The notes beneath the pieces are model-generated. The model was not told the origin of the DNA. It saw only the letters and a list, made by a program, of their open reading frames with translations, and did no database searches. This document shows, piece after piece, positions 32,666 through 43,414 of a DNA stretch of 64,000 nucleotides. The stretch is from NCBI RefSeq assembly GCF_018873765.1, contig NC_057920.1:12103307-12167306 (forward strand), read 5' to 3'. Origin of the DNA: Telopea speciosissima (taxonomy: Eukaryota; Streptophyta; Magnoliopsida; Proteales; Proteaceae). A program made the translations under genes and the position numbers. Position 1 is the stretch's first letter; each line of letters opens with the position of its first letter.

Positions 32666-32897
32666 AACTCCTTAACCAAAAAAAACATTTTTGTTTTAAT
32701 TTATAAGGTAAAAAGAACGAAACAATTTCAATTTTAATTTTTTTTTCTCCCTTCACTCGTGGCTTTTACAGTTCAAGGAAGAAGAACTATTTTACAGCAA
32801 AAAGAATTTCAAAATATCTCCCAAGCTCAGCTGCACAGCCATGGACTCTGTGCAACCCATAACAAGGGAGGAGATGGTAAAGGCCATTATCCATCAA

Positions 32898-33998
32898 TCA
32901 TCCACTTCCAAAATAACCAAAGCCCCTGGCCACACCCAATAGCCCTTGTTTGTATGGTAAGAAGGTCTTCTTCTTCATATCCTCTGAGACCGCTCGGTTC
33001 GTCTTGTAATGCAACTCGTGAGGTGAAACAACCGGTCCTTTCCTCCTCGGGCTTGATCTGGCCGGCGAGCCAATGGTTTCTGTAGATTCCTGGTGTTTCT
33101 TCGGCAAAACCGTGTATTTCCTTAATGGATCTTTGTCCGATGCTCTACCTTCTGATGCGCTTCGAAACAACAGCCAATCCCTTAATCTCCATTTCTTAGA
33201 GCTCTTGAGAGATGAAGATGACGAAGAAGAAGTTGAAGAGGAAGACGAAGCTTGTTTCGAAATCGATGATTCTGACTTCATGTTCTCTTGCTGATGCTTC
33301 TGTTCTTCTTCCCACGTGAATTCTGGGACCCTATAGGGAGAGTGTGATCTGGCCCCTCTACGCCCAGACCTCGAAGACATCGGAATGGGTTCTCTTTCTC
33401 TGCCTCGATTTTGAGATTTATCTGACCCTTTACGTGTTTGTTCAATTGCACCAGCGAATGGATCGATATTTTTCTTCTGCCTTGGCGAGAATGCGTCACG
33501 GATCATCTTCTTCCCCTGAGCGATGGGCGATCTCGGAGACGAAACAGAGGTATTCCGTGTTGAAGACTCGTCGCCTAGTTGTAGACGAGGAGGAGGCTTC
33601 AGAGGTCGGATTACGCCTCCGTCGAAAAGCTCCTCGGCGGAGAGAGAGGTTCTCTCATTCTGACCACTGAAATCAAAGGCGAAATCGTCGTCGAAGAAAG
33701 CTTCTTCTTCTTCGTCGTCATCATCATCGTTCTTGGATTTGTGCCTCCTGGGCTTCTCTTCCCAGTCAAATGGAATTGCAGAGGAAGACCTACCGTTGGT
33801 GATTACAGAGCCGTTCATGAGTGACAAATCATTGAAGCCATGGTAGATATCAGAGGCACGAGCAGGGCTAGTTGGAGCACTGTGGTAAAACTCCCCGAAA
33901 CGTTTGGGTGTGGAAGGAGCACTAATGTAAGGTGTAGAACAGGTGCTTCCGAACTTGAAATCCCCAAATTCCGGTGACGTTGGTATTGCTAGTTCCAT
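32898..33998 (-). CDS. DUF1645 family protein
   Basis: Single exon, 366 residues. Features of the plant DUF1645 family: a Ser/Pro-rich N-terminus with SAPTSP (40-45), PFDWEEKP (76-83), an acidic run (91-107), the signature AEELFDGGVIRPLKPPPRLQ (121-140), basic Ser/Arg-rich middle, a polyserine tract (251-263), KKWRLRDWLLFRSASEGRA (268-286) and a C-terminal FLPYKQGLLG (346-355). The molecular role is not established; low complexity suggests mostly disordered. Start chosen at 33998 because the next upstream sequence is leader with a TATA box about 60 bp away. No frame damage, so probably a functional gene. Neighbours are transposon DNA. Confidence 0.85.
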   Translation of the reverse strand: MELAIPTSPEFGDFKFGSTCSTPYISAPSTPKRFGEFYHSAPTSPARASDIYHGFNDLSLMNGSVITNGRSSSAIPFDWEEKPRRHKSKNDDDDDEEEEAFFDDDFAFDFSGQNERTSLSAEELFDGGVIRPLKPPPRLQLGDESSTRNTSVSSPRSPIAQGKKMIRDAFSPRQKKNIDPFAGAIEQTRKGSDKSQNRGREREPIPMSSRSGRRGARSHSPYRVPEFTWEEEQKHQQENMKSESSISKQASSSSSTSSSSSSSLKSSKKWRLRDWLLFRSASEGRASDKDPLRKYTVLPKKHQESTETIGSPARSSPRRKGPVVSPHELHYKTNRAVSEDMKKKTFLPYKQGLLGVARGFGYFGSG

Positions 33999-34057
33999 TT
34001 CTCTTCTTGAGTTCTGATCTCCGTTCTCTATCTGGAACTGGAGAGGAATTATATGGA

Positions 34058-34083
34058 AATATATAAAGAGAGAGAGAGAGAGA
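34058..34083 (-). promoter_or_regulatory. TATA box and CT tract of the DUF1645 gene
   Basis: Minus strand (CT)8 then TTTATATATTTCC, about 60 bp before the ATG. CT-rich tracts beside the TATA box are common in plant core promoters. Confidence 0.5.
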
Positions 34084-35048
34084 AGAGGAGGGAAGGAACA
34101 GAGACGCAGAGAAAGTTGACCAGAGACTTGTTCCTCTCCAGATGTTTTTCTACTTTTTTGAAATTTAAAACTTCAAACGTTACCACAATGATGTGAGGCT
34201 CGTGAGGGAGGCCGTGATGGCGACATTAACAAGTTAACGGTCGTGGATACTCTGCAACCAATACGATGGTGGGAGAAAGCATCAAAATGATAAGATTCCA
34301 ATCTAACGTCTAAACGAAATATATAGATAAACTATATGAGTCGATTATGACCGCCCACGTTCTTTTTCAATTAAAACAAAATTTGCATTTTTGAAATTAA
34401 TTGATTAATTTTGTTATTGGTTGTTGACTTGGCCACAAAAAAAAAAAAAAAAAAAAGACAAAAAAACTAGAGTCGGCGGTTGAACGGAGTCGTAGATGAT
34501 GGACAGCCACGCACACACCATGAGAATGAGACATCATTTCTCGAATCTAGATCATTTAAATCATGTCTAAGGTTTGAATTTCTTTGTGTTATTTATGGTG
34601 ATGACGTGTCACGTGTTTAACCTACTTAATTAAACTATTGAAGTGAACCAAAAACAGGAGCATCAACAGCCATGGTCTCTGAACGTCACATCTTCTCGAA
34701 GTCTTTGACTTTTTTTTGGTGGGAACAAGTCTTTGACTTTTAATTGATGTTTCTTGGGGATGGGGGGAAGAGCCATCGTTGGTGTCTAAATTCACAATTT
34801 CGGAATCAGTTTACCGATTGATACCAATATCAATATCTGACCCGTACTGGATCGGTGGTATCAGTATCTTTGAAGGTAAAAATATCATATACAAGCGTTA
34901 CGGATCAATGCGTATCAACATCAGTATCGATTTTAGAGTTGATCTATACCTAATATGATACCGTGAACAAAATCCATGCAAGAGAGGAGATCTTATTTTT
35001 TAGGGGCACATAGTATAGCAAAACACGATGTTGGCTTTCATTACGGCA
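34084..35048. other. Upstream region of the DUF1645 gene and intergenic DNA
   Basis: 34790-34985 is a decayed GATACGG-type repeat (GGTATCAGTATC, GTATCGATTTTAG). Otherwise unassigned. Confidence 0.35.
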
Positions 35049-35155
35049 TCGACCTCCTCTCTAGGGAGTCCAACGTCTAAAGATATCTATCAAGATGTGT
35101 GTGGCACAACCTAGTCGTTGGATGCCCCCTTGAGCACTCCCTAGAAAGGATCAGA
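35049..35155. mobile_element. MITE family M4, short copy
   Basis: CTCTAGGGAGT at the left and ACTCCCTAGAAAGG at the right are inverted; the core AAGATGTGTGTGGCACAACC matches the other copies. Confidence 0.5.
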
Positions 35156-35646
35156 ACTAAATCTTTCATTACGAATGTCGATTTGAAACAGAAATTGAAA
35201 ACTGACTTGTTAAAATTTAGAAATGACTAGTCTCATTACTTTAAATGACACAATTTTAAAACTGAAAAGAAAAACGAACAAAGAGTTGGCTTGAACTAGA
35301 ACCGCCAAGATTCAATTAAGACGCATATTTAATTCTAATTAAAATGTATTGATGTGATAATTATACATCCAAAATCTAAAATTGGAGATTAGTAGAAGAA
35401 TATTAAACGAAAGTAAAAGGGTAGATTTGCTTTCAAACTGTTCAAGAGTTGTAAAGTTTAACAACTTTCTTTCGTCAGGAGGATATTGACTTTTTCTTTT
35501 TATCATTTTTTAATCATCTTTTCACTCGCGGTTTTCAACTTTTCATATGGTTTCACCCAATTCAATTCGGGATGACATTACACCACCAAACCATCCTAAA
35601 TGCAGCTGCTATCCACCTTACTGATTAGTAGAAATTTTCAAGAACA

Positions 35647-35678
<32 letters not shown>

Positions 35679-36665
35679 CTATTTAAGTATATAATAGAAA
35701 CCAATTTTTTTTGTTTCTAATGTTTGGTGTCTTCAACCACCTTCTTTTCTTGTTTTTTGTCCCTGTTTGCACTAGAAGATTTTCTTGCGCTGCTCCCATG
35801 GGCCAATACATGTGTAGGTTCTAGAGGTTCAAGTAACGATCATTTTTTTCAAAAAAAAAAAAAAAAATATTGATAAAAGGGATCCTTTTAGACATTGCTA
35901 TGCTTTTTTGAAGTATAATGCTTCACTATATGCCACTTGATAGTACATGAGTTATACATGCGATAGATGACCCCATATGCATCTTAATAGGCAAATTTTA
36001 GTACAAAGGAAACAAAGAAAATTGCTCAAACTCTAATTCATTAAAAATATCATCCAATGGAGATGAATGCAAAATACAAAATGACATCTTTTGTAATTTT
36101 AGGTATTTTCTCTATTCTTTTTAAGCTAAAATTGTATTAATAAGATGTTTGTTTGGTCCTCGTCACATGGACTAACCCATATGTTACCATGTAGCAAAAA
36201 TAGTGAAGCAGAGTGACGGGGAAGAATACTTCACAAAGTAGAGTGACGGAAAAGAATCCCTAAAAGTAAAATGAAACCAATTATGAGTTAATTTTGTCTC
36301 ATCTTTTTTTTTTTTTCTTGCTGACCAAGCAATAGCATAGCCCGATTAAACAATAAAATGTAGCTTGAGATGAATGTGATAAGGAACAAAAAAAGAATTT
36401 CGGGGGGCAGGAGTCTACAATAAATTAATTATTTCATTTTTTTTTTGGTAATATACAATAAATTATTTCCAACCTTTATCTCTTACCAACTAAAAAGAAT
36501 TACTATAATAGGTTGTCATGTTAGCTAAGTTTCCGGAAAAAAACAATGCTGCATTTTTTAAATCTAAATTTCATTCTCCTAATCTTTCTCCATTCCCACC
36601 ATTTCTGGCTTTCTAGAAGACTATTACTATAAGAAAGAAGGAAAAAAAAAAAAGAAAAAGGCTTT
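35156..36665. other. AT-rich intergenic DNA
   Basis: A-runs at about 35650-35678 and 35851-35867. A short insertion with repeat flanks is at 36416-36465 (separate entry). No gene. Confidence 0.35.
36416..36465 (-). mobile_element. Ultrashort T/A-tailed insertion
   Basis: TACAATAAATTA occurs at 36416-36427 and 36454-36465 around a short insert ending TTTTTTTTTTGGTAATA. On the minus strand the insert is TATTACC plus oligo(A). The duplicated site may be longer (TACAATAAATTATTTC) with a 3-bp difference. Confidence 0.5.
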
Positions 36666-36881
36666 CTAGAAGACGAGTAAGATCGCCCCCATTTGCGCCC
36701 ACATAGAAACCAAGTAAACCCTCCCCCCCCTGCTCAACGTGCAGAACCAGCACCACTTGAAGGTGGACAACCAGCCCCTGATGTCATACGACACCATCAG
36801 CCCGTTCTCCCGGTGACCTCCGGCAGCTGCAACTGCCAAAGAACGCTGACGATGAGCAAATAAAGAGAGATAGAGACATGA

Positions 36882-37004
36882 TGTAATGTGTCTAATGGGA
36901 TTCAATCTAGTCTATGGGTGTTAGATTGGGTCATAGACTAGAAGACTTGATTAACGCGTTCCAGCAGTTCTAGAACTTTTGACGTATTGGTCAAATACCT
37001 AACA
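36882..37004 (+). repeat. Solo LTR of TRIM 1 family
   Basis: TGTAATGTGTCTAATGGGAT...GGTCAAATACCTAACA aligns along its length with 4562-4698 (CTAGATTGG, CTTGATT.AACGCGTTCCA, CTTTTGACGTAT). Flanks CATGA / GATGA agree at 4/5. Confidence 0.75.
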
Positions 37005-38163
37005 GATGACCCATTTGCCAATTCGGCCTCTTTGAAAAGATTTTGTTGTTCTCTATGACGTTCAATGATTTTGACCCCGATGATAATTGAATAACTTTGT
37101 TCTTGCAACTGATCATCAGAGTAGAAGCATGGAAGACTCTGCTTCGTAACAAATTTTGAATGACAACTCATCCCCAATACATCATGGTGTTCCATGTATA
37201 AACTCAGCTTCATAACATATTTTTATAGAAAATAAAATCTCAAAGATCTATTTATCAATGAAGAGTGTGTTTTTTAAAAGATTATCCATGGCCTTTCTAA
37301 TTCTGGCTTTCTAGATAAAGCATGAAACAATCAAACCCAAATAAATGATGAGGTAGGTCATCTTGAGATCTTGCCTAAGATATTCTCATTTCAAATGCTT
37401 AAACTTAGGGTTTTCCCCAGTCAAAGCCCAAACTCAACCCCCAACCCCACCCAAAACAAAAGAAAAATACAATCATGTGCAAGTATTTTGTTGCCGACAA
37501 AATCGATTTCGATACTGATATTGATACTGATTAATTAGTCATATAAAATGTTGGTTCGTATTGATTTGATATTGAATCAAAATATTGTTTTTAATTAAAA
37601 TATCAATATTTGTATTTTATCGGTCAATCCGTTTCAATTCGGTATCAATAATTCGATATCAATCATGGATCGATAGCCAATACCAATTCCTAAATCCATG
37701 ATCTTATGCATTAAAAAATAAAATAAATGAAGAGGAAAATCGATCAACAAATGGTGGCATGAATAATCGACGTGCGTAAGAAATTTTGAAATAGGAGTCC
37801 ATGAAATTTTGAATGTACATCTACATACATGATAGTCATGGAAAAATGAAGAATGAAGGATGGAATTCTTTTTTGTTCAGTGTAGACGGATCATCCACTA
37901 TACTATATTAATTATAAATAGAATTTTTTTGGTAAACAAATATAAAAAGATTGACCATGATCAAAACAGTTAGTTTGAATTTTTTTTTTGATAAATTATA
38001 CATGGGTACCTGAACTTTTTTATAATTTCAATTTTACCCATAAAAATTATGTTTGAATTTTTTTCCCCTCCTCTGGTCTTTTTGCCATAGCACCCACTAG
38101 TAATGGGGAGAAAAATGAAAAGAGTGAGCTGGGACCGAATAGTACTTATAAGGAAACAAAGCG
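37005..38163. other. Intergenic
   Basis: 37495-37700 is a decayed GATACTGATATTG-type repeat; the rest is unassigned. Confidence 0.35.
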
Positions 38164-38164
38164 T

Positions 38165-38205
38165 GGGGTTGGGGTTGGGGTTGGGGTTGGGGGGGGGGGG
38201 GGGGG
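38165..38205 (+). repeat. (GGGGTT)4 followed by a 17-G run
   Basis: Four GGGGTT hexamers and an unbroken G17. Strong G-quadruplex potential. Confidence 0.95.
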
Positions 38206-38245
38206 AAGGAAGAGAGCACAAGTTTTAACATTTGTACTGATTAGT

Positions 38246-38316
38246 AGTTTTCAAATTTTGAACCCACAACCAATAGGTTTCAATACCACAGCTTAACTGT
38301 TGCACCAATGCTCGCC
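38246..38316 (-). repeat. Au-SINE 5' fragment
   Basis: On the minus strand GGCGAGCATTGGTGCAACAG, then GTTAAGCTGTGG and GTGGGTTCAAAA: the tRNA-like A and B boxes of the Au SINE, without its 3' half. Confidence 0.5.
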
Positions 38317-38497
38317 TATCTGATGGTTGGCCCTTGAGCTCAAGTCATCCCATTGCCTTAAGGTTTACTCTCATTCCATATCACATACTTTTGTTGAATT
38401 TTAGTCATGACTGCAAATATATTACTAAACTGTACTAAATATTTCCATTCAAGAAGTGCCTTTATATGCTCATGACCGATATAAAAAGATGCAAAAC

Positions 38498-39083
38498 TAG
38501 GAGTGTAAGTTTGGCTCTGTCGGTCCTGGCCCACCCTTAACCCTAATAGGTCTTAGGTTGGATTTTTCAAACCGGTCTTTTGTTAGGTTATGCTTTACAA
38601 TTTATTGTTTATATTTTACAATTTTTGTTTAGTATCTAATTATCTATTGGTTTACCAAAAAAAAGTTAATTATTTATTGAATGAAAATATTTACAATTTT
38701 AAGATTGGGCTAATTTTTTTAACCCAAAGAAAAGTCTAATAGTTAATTGAGTATGAAACGAACCAATACCCCATCATATGTATCTCATTTTTATAATGTA
38801 TAGGACGACGTAAATGGCAAAAAAAAGAAGGGCAATTCAGGGCCAACTAGGCCCTAGCAAAAATCAGGGTCAACCCAACCGTTGGCAAAAATTAAGGTCA
38901 ATCAGGGCCAACTGGGCCCAAGCAAGGTTGGGTTGGGCTGGGCTGAGCCCGGAAGGGTTGGACTTGGGGTGAGATATCTCAGCACGACCTAGGGCCGGGT
39001 TGGGGTTGGTTTGAACTAAGAGGACTCAGGATTGGGCTACGATTTTAAAAAACCCTGCCCAACTCGGCCCAGTTTCACCCCTA
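38498..39083. mobile_element. hAT-like MITE, family H2, perfect 8-bp TSD
   Basis: TGCAAAAC at 38490-38497 and 39084-39091. Ends TAGGAGTGTAAGTTTGG and GCCCAGTTTCACCCCTA are inverted. Interior rich in GGGTTGGGCTGGG and GGGCCAACT words. 586 bp, no coding capacity. 52969-53414 is a relative. Confidence 0.85.
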
Positions 39084-39091
39084 TGCAAAAC

Positions 39092-40160
39092 ATTAAATTT
39101 TCCATCTTTCCGTTTGGTCTAGGAGCTGAGCATTTTGAGTTGGGGTGGGGTGAGTGGCTTCCGATTAATTAGTTTTTTTTTTTGTTTTTGTTTTATTCTC
39201 TTTCCCGTTAAAGATTATATTGTAAGTTCCAATAGATGTGCTTCTGATCGTGTAGGGTTTCTGTTCCAACTCTAAATGAAACCTTGTCCAAAGTCCAAAC
39301 TGCTGGGGACTGGCTACACGAAGCCAGTGCTGCTGCCTTGTTCATTATTTTTTGTTTGGAATAAGTGTTTAGCAAACAATTATGATAGTAGGAGGGACCT
39401 CACCAGGAAGTAAAAAAGCGTGCCCTTCAATAATTTCCGGGTGACAATTTAGATGAGGCTAAAATTTTGTGTATAGGTGGATCTCAAGGTCCTCTATTTA
39501 TCTGTCAAATTTCAGTGCAATCTAAAATTTTCAAGTGGCAAAAGAAGAGAATTGAAAAAAATCGGATGTTACCAAGGGACTTCAGTGGAGGTGCATGAAC
39601 ATACGAGGGCAGGTATCCCCATATATGAGAGGATATATTGAATCTTGGTTTGAAATTTGACAATGGCAAAATCATATCATTTCCTTTCTAGGAGAGGGTT
39701 GGGCATCCGCCAACTTTTGATAAACTAGCGGCATGCACTAATCATAGGGCCGGACACAAGAGGGCAATGAGGTCTTTTTAAAAATAATAAAAAAGAGGAT
39801 GACACATGTTGGGCCTTTTCCCTTTCCTAAATATCCAATTGTCAAATGTTTTTGCATCTGCGTTAAGTCATTTTTTGACATATATACATGTTGGTATTAA
39901 CATCATCAACAATTGATACCGTCGCCAATACCGTGAACTAAGTCCATGGCAACGATGACATTGATATGAAACATCGAAGACATAGAATTGGCCGATCTAG
40001 ACAAACCTGCAAAACTGAATTTAAAACTCTAGCAATTGTATTTGTCTAGACATTTTACTGAGAACCAAACCTAACCCAGCTCATTAGATTTTACTTTTGA
40101 AAACATGGTTAACTTACACAACACCCTTCTCCCAAATTTTCTTCTCCACGAGTCCATAAG
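39092..40160. other. Intergenic, nothing recognised
   Basis: Only a decayed GATACCG-type patch near 39890-39965. Confidence 0.35.
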
Positions 40161-40165
40161 CACGT

Positions 40166-40569
40166 TATTGAGATAATAATCTCATATCGATTGTGGGTGC
40201 TTGGACTATCAAGTAAAAGAGTCACAAGAGGCCACCCCACTTTGAATCAATTGATTTTAAGATGGAAGCTTAATATGGTACTAGAGCGGATATATTGGGC
40301 CTCCATCAATGATGGGCTCTACTCCACCCACGAAGATAGAACCCAGAAGAGGCCTTGCACGTAAGGGGGAATATTGAGGTAATAATCCTACATCGATTGT
40401 GGACCCACGAAAATAGAACCCAAAAGAAATCTGCATGTAAGGGGGAGTATTGAGGTAATAATTCCACATTAGTTGTTGATGCGGGCCCACCAACGAAGAC
40501 TATCAAATATAAAAACCACAAGAGACCACCCCACTTTGAACCAATTGATTTTAAGATGGAAGCTTAATA
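40166..40569 (+). mobile_element. TRIM 2: complete miniature LTR retrotransposon
   Basis: LTR1 40166-40275 (TATTGAGATAATAATCTC...GGAAGCTTAATA) and LTR2 40448-40569 (TATTGAGGTAATAATTCC...GGAAGCTTAATA). TGGTACTAGAGC at 40276-40287 directly abuts LTR1 and resembles the Met-tRNA PBS. A purine tract (GTAAGGGGGAG) ends just before LTR2. Flanks CACGT (40161-40165) and CATGT (40570-40574) match 4/5. The core also holds a partial LTR start at about 40372. No open frame. 404 bp in all. Confidence 0.8.
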
Positions 40570-40574
40570 CATGT

Positions 40575-41046
40575 GATATCTGGATTCCATGACAGTTTTG
40601 CTTTTATTCCACAAGAATGATGGAATTCAACTAGATCAAATAATAGTACTAAGCCATAATATTTATGGGAATCTATTGGCATCAGCATATACCCTTTCTT
40701 CATTGAGCACTTTGCTCCTTGCTTCAATATCATAGCTTATGCTGCTACACTGAGGGAGGGAGGGAGGGAGGGAGGGAGGAAGAGGACCACTCATCAACCT
40801 TTGCCAGTATAATTTTCTTGAGGATGGGACAAAGTCAGATTCCAAGCAAGTATATATCTAGCTTTTTTTGCTTGAACGTGTAAAGCTTTCTGCAACTTTT
40901 ACAAAGCTGTCTTCCTTTCAGTAGTTCACTTGATTCCCTAGGCTTGGTGGATGATATCTGAGAACTGAGGTACTACCACCCTTCTACTCTGTCAAAAAAC
41001 TTCTAGTTGTAGCTTTGGCTAATATTTTAGTGATACAAGTATAACA
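40575..41046. other. Intergenic, with (GGGA)n at 40752-40780
   Basis: Seven GGGA units; nothing else recognised. Confidence 0.5.
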
Positions 41047-41191
41047 CTATGGCTGTGTTTGGTATGCATTCTTGGAATGTATTTCAGGTTGATTTCGCAT
41101 TCTTGGATGGTAAAATCGACTGTTTTTATCACACAAAAATGCGAAACCGACTTAAAATGCATTCCAAGAATGTATACCAAACACAGCTGTA
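41047..41191. mobile_element. MITE family P1, near-palindromic
   Basis: GGCTGTGTTTGGTATGCATT..CTTGGAATG at the left is inverted at the right (CATTCCAAGAATG..ATACCAAACACAGCT); the inner GATTTCGCATT also pairs. TSD not clear. Confidence 0.7.
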
Positions 41192-41324
41192 ATTAGTTAC
41201 TGTTCGTTCTGAAATCAAGGGAAAAATACCTATGACCCATATCTTGAAGCAAAAACAGCTATACATGAAGTCACCCCTCTTGTGTTTTTTGTCCACATTT
41301 GGGTGTTTCCTATTTTCAGTTTTA

Positions 41325-41472
41325 GGCTATGTTTGAAGACAAGAAAAGGAAGAAAAAAAAATCAAAATTTTTTGAATATTAGGAGAAAGAGACATAAATC
41401 AATCATTGCATTATCATGATTTTTGTCTCATAATGTTTTTTTTTTTTTTTTTGTTGACATCCAAACATAACC
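41325..41472. mobile_element. PIF/Harbinger-like MITE, TTA TSD
   Basis: TTA at 41322-41324 and 41473-41475. Ends GGCTATGTTTGAAGACA and, inverted, GGTTATGTTTGGATGTCAAC. AT-rich core with a T17 run. Confidence 0.65.
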
Positions 41473-41475
41473 TTA

Positions 41476-41950
41476 AGGCTCCATTTGTTTAGGCATATAA
41501 CAGCTGGAAAAGAAAATTTTACTAAAATTAAAATTTTCATTATCTATTTATAAATTTTTCCCTGACAATTTTTTCGTGAAATTTGACTGACAAATCTTCC
41601 CTCCTCCCTTGTACAATTTTCAACATCTCACAGGATACATTTAGCTTATGCATCTATGGGTCTAATATGGCCATGTCCATACATGGGTTTTTGTTTTTGG
41701 TAGACCATACATGGTTTTCAGACCATATGATAAGGATCGTATAATTCAAATTTGGTTATAATGACATTTTATGTAATTATTTTAAGGGAAAAAGATCTCT
41801 AGCTACTTGGTGGTGTTTCCCCATTATTTACCAAAAAAAAAAAACGGTGTGTCCCCATGGATCCAGACGCTTGTGTAGAGACCAAGCAACAAAGTAGAGA
41901 TCTCTTGCCCTTATTTTAAATATATTGAGCTATGGATTTGCAGGGACCAC
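41476..41950. other. Intergenic, nothing recognised
   Basis: No gene or repeat boundary identified. Confidence 0.35.
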
Positions 41951-41959
41951 ACATGAGTC

Positions 41960-42099
41960 CGAGGCAAGAGCCATTATCATTGGAATGCAAAGAGCAAGAG
42001 AAGTAGCAACACCCCATATCGAAATCTGGATTGATTGTCAGGATGTGGTTCCGATATCGGGTGTTGCTACTTCTCTTGCTCTTTGCATTCCAATCTAGT
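41960..42099 (+). pseudogene. LINE RNase H fragment with inverted duplication
   Basis: The plus strand reads EARAIIIGMQRAREVATP then HIEIWIDCQDVV, the second catalytic part of an RVT_3 RNase H. The stretch 41979-42014 is then repeated in perfect inverted orientation at 42059-42094, so the frame ends in antisense of itself. Confidence 0.75.
41979..42094. repeat. Perfect 36-bp inverted repeat (hairpin)
   Basis: Arm 41979-42014 starts ATTGGAATGCAAAGAGCAAG; arm 42059-42094 is its exact reverse complement, 36 of 36. Inside, after one mismatch, six more pairs form (ATATCG / CGATAT), leaving a loop of about 30 nt. Confidence 0.95.
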
Positions 42100-42277
42100 A
42101 ACTCTTTTTCATACTCCCCCATTGTATTATTTCTTAGGTTCCAATCGGCTTATGATGAAAGGTTTTGTGAACAATTATGAGACCCCAATAGTTAAATTCT
42201 CTTCACCGACCGTTAAAAGAAAAAACAAATCAGCCTATTTCAACCTTCTTTTGTTGGATATACGAGATGAAAGAGGG

Positions 42278-42420
42278 CGAACCTCGCCCAAAAGGTAAGA
42301 TTGCTCCATTGCAATCTAATGGTGATGGGTTCAAGTCGAAAAAACAGTCTCTCTACAAAACAAGTATAAGACTATGTACATTATGACCCTTCCCAAACCC
42401 AACAATGGCAAAAATCTACA
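42278..42420 (+). mobile_element. Au SINE, partly degenerate
   Basis: In order: GGTAAGATTGCTCCATTG, GATGGGTTCAAGTCG (B box), CAGTCTCTCTACAAAA, then TGTACATTATGACCCTTCCC, as in Au SINEs. The A box is altered. Confidence 0.65.
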
Positions 42421-43414
42421 AATGTGATGGTGCTTTTGCTTCTACAAATGCCCTCCATCAAAAACACTTGTATAGAAATAAAAAAGGCACATGTCATGGT
42501 GCTTGTAGAAATGGTGATCTTCTATTGGAATAACAAAAAAAGGGACCATTTGAAGGATTAGTGGATAGCACTTTGAATCTATTCTGTGGATAATAGTCTG
42601 TATTCTACTACTTCGATAGATAACCAACAAACAAGATGACGCGAGCCACGCATGGTTGTCCCCACCAGAAAGTAGTTTTCTCTATTTGACAGCAGGATTG
42701 GCAAAGCCATTGACACTAAAAATAGTAGTTTTTGGCTTCTCTGGTCATCTGTCATGGTATCATAGTGAAACACTTGACTGTGATAGTAGATCTACCACTC
42801 AAAATAGCGCAAGACACAATCATTTGGAAGTGTACACTGTACACAGTAAACCAGTAGTAGCTTCACTATCAACACCACCTCTTCCTTGTCTTCCATTGTC
42901 CACTTGGTTGTGTGACCCAGTCACAGTTTTAAGTCAACAACCCAGCAAGGAAACCCATACCAATCAATTCAGCCTCACCTATTCTAGTCCATCAAAGGGT
43001 GGTCCTCTGTTGATAATTCTTGCTAAAATCAGAATAAGGCTGAAGGGAAAAAAAAAAAATAGAATTGACTCATTGGCCTGATTCAAAAATGAAAGTTGTC
43101 TTTGTATTACTTTATGGATCAAGTTTTCAGACACAGAACCTTGTATCTGTAATGGGTATTTCCATTGTCCTCTCAATTGGTTCTTTAGGAATATATGGAT
43201 ATATCAGGAAACTCATTGGGTCAAGAATACTTTGAATTGCAGCCAAAACCCCTTCATGGAAGAAAAGTAACATTGCTTACTCAATTACATACAAATGGAT
43301 AGCTTATATATTTACTTTTCCTATTCTTTTTTTATATTTCTGGTGTACATATCCATCCCAAGACCCCCACAAGTGCATGTAAACAAAAGATTATGCTGAG
43401 AAAAAACAGAGCTT
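42421..43414. other. Intergenic, 3' side of the MIP1-zipper gene
   Basis: The longest frame (plus, 42656-43081) shows no domain and probably is chance. Confidence 0.35.

Noticed and set aside
36666..36905. Minus-strand frame with GGHRENGLMVSYDIRG
   Set aside because: Looks less random than most and may be a gene relic, but I could not place it in a family and there is no exon context.
38165..38188. Possible interstitial telomere
   Set aside because: GGGGTT is not the plant repeat and only four units are present.
42656..43081. 141-residue frame, plus strand
   Set aside because: Ser/Pro/Leu-rich without a domain; lies in the 3' flank of the MIP1-zipper gene.
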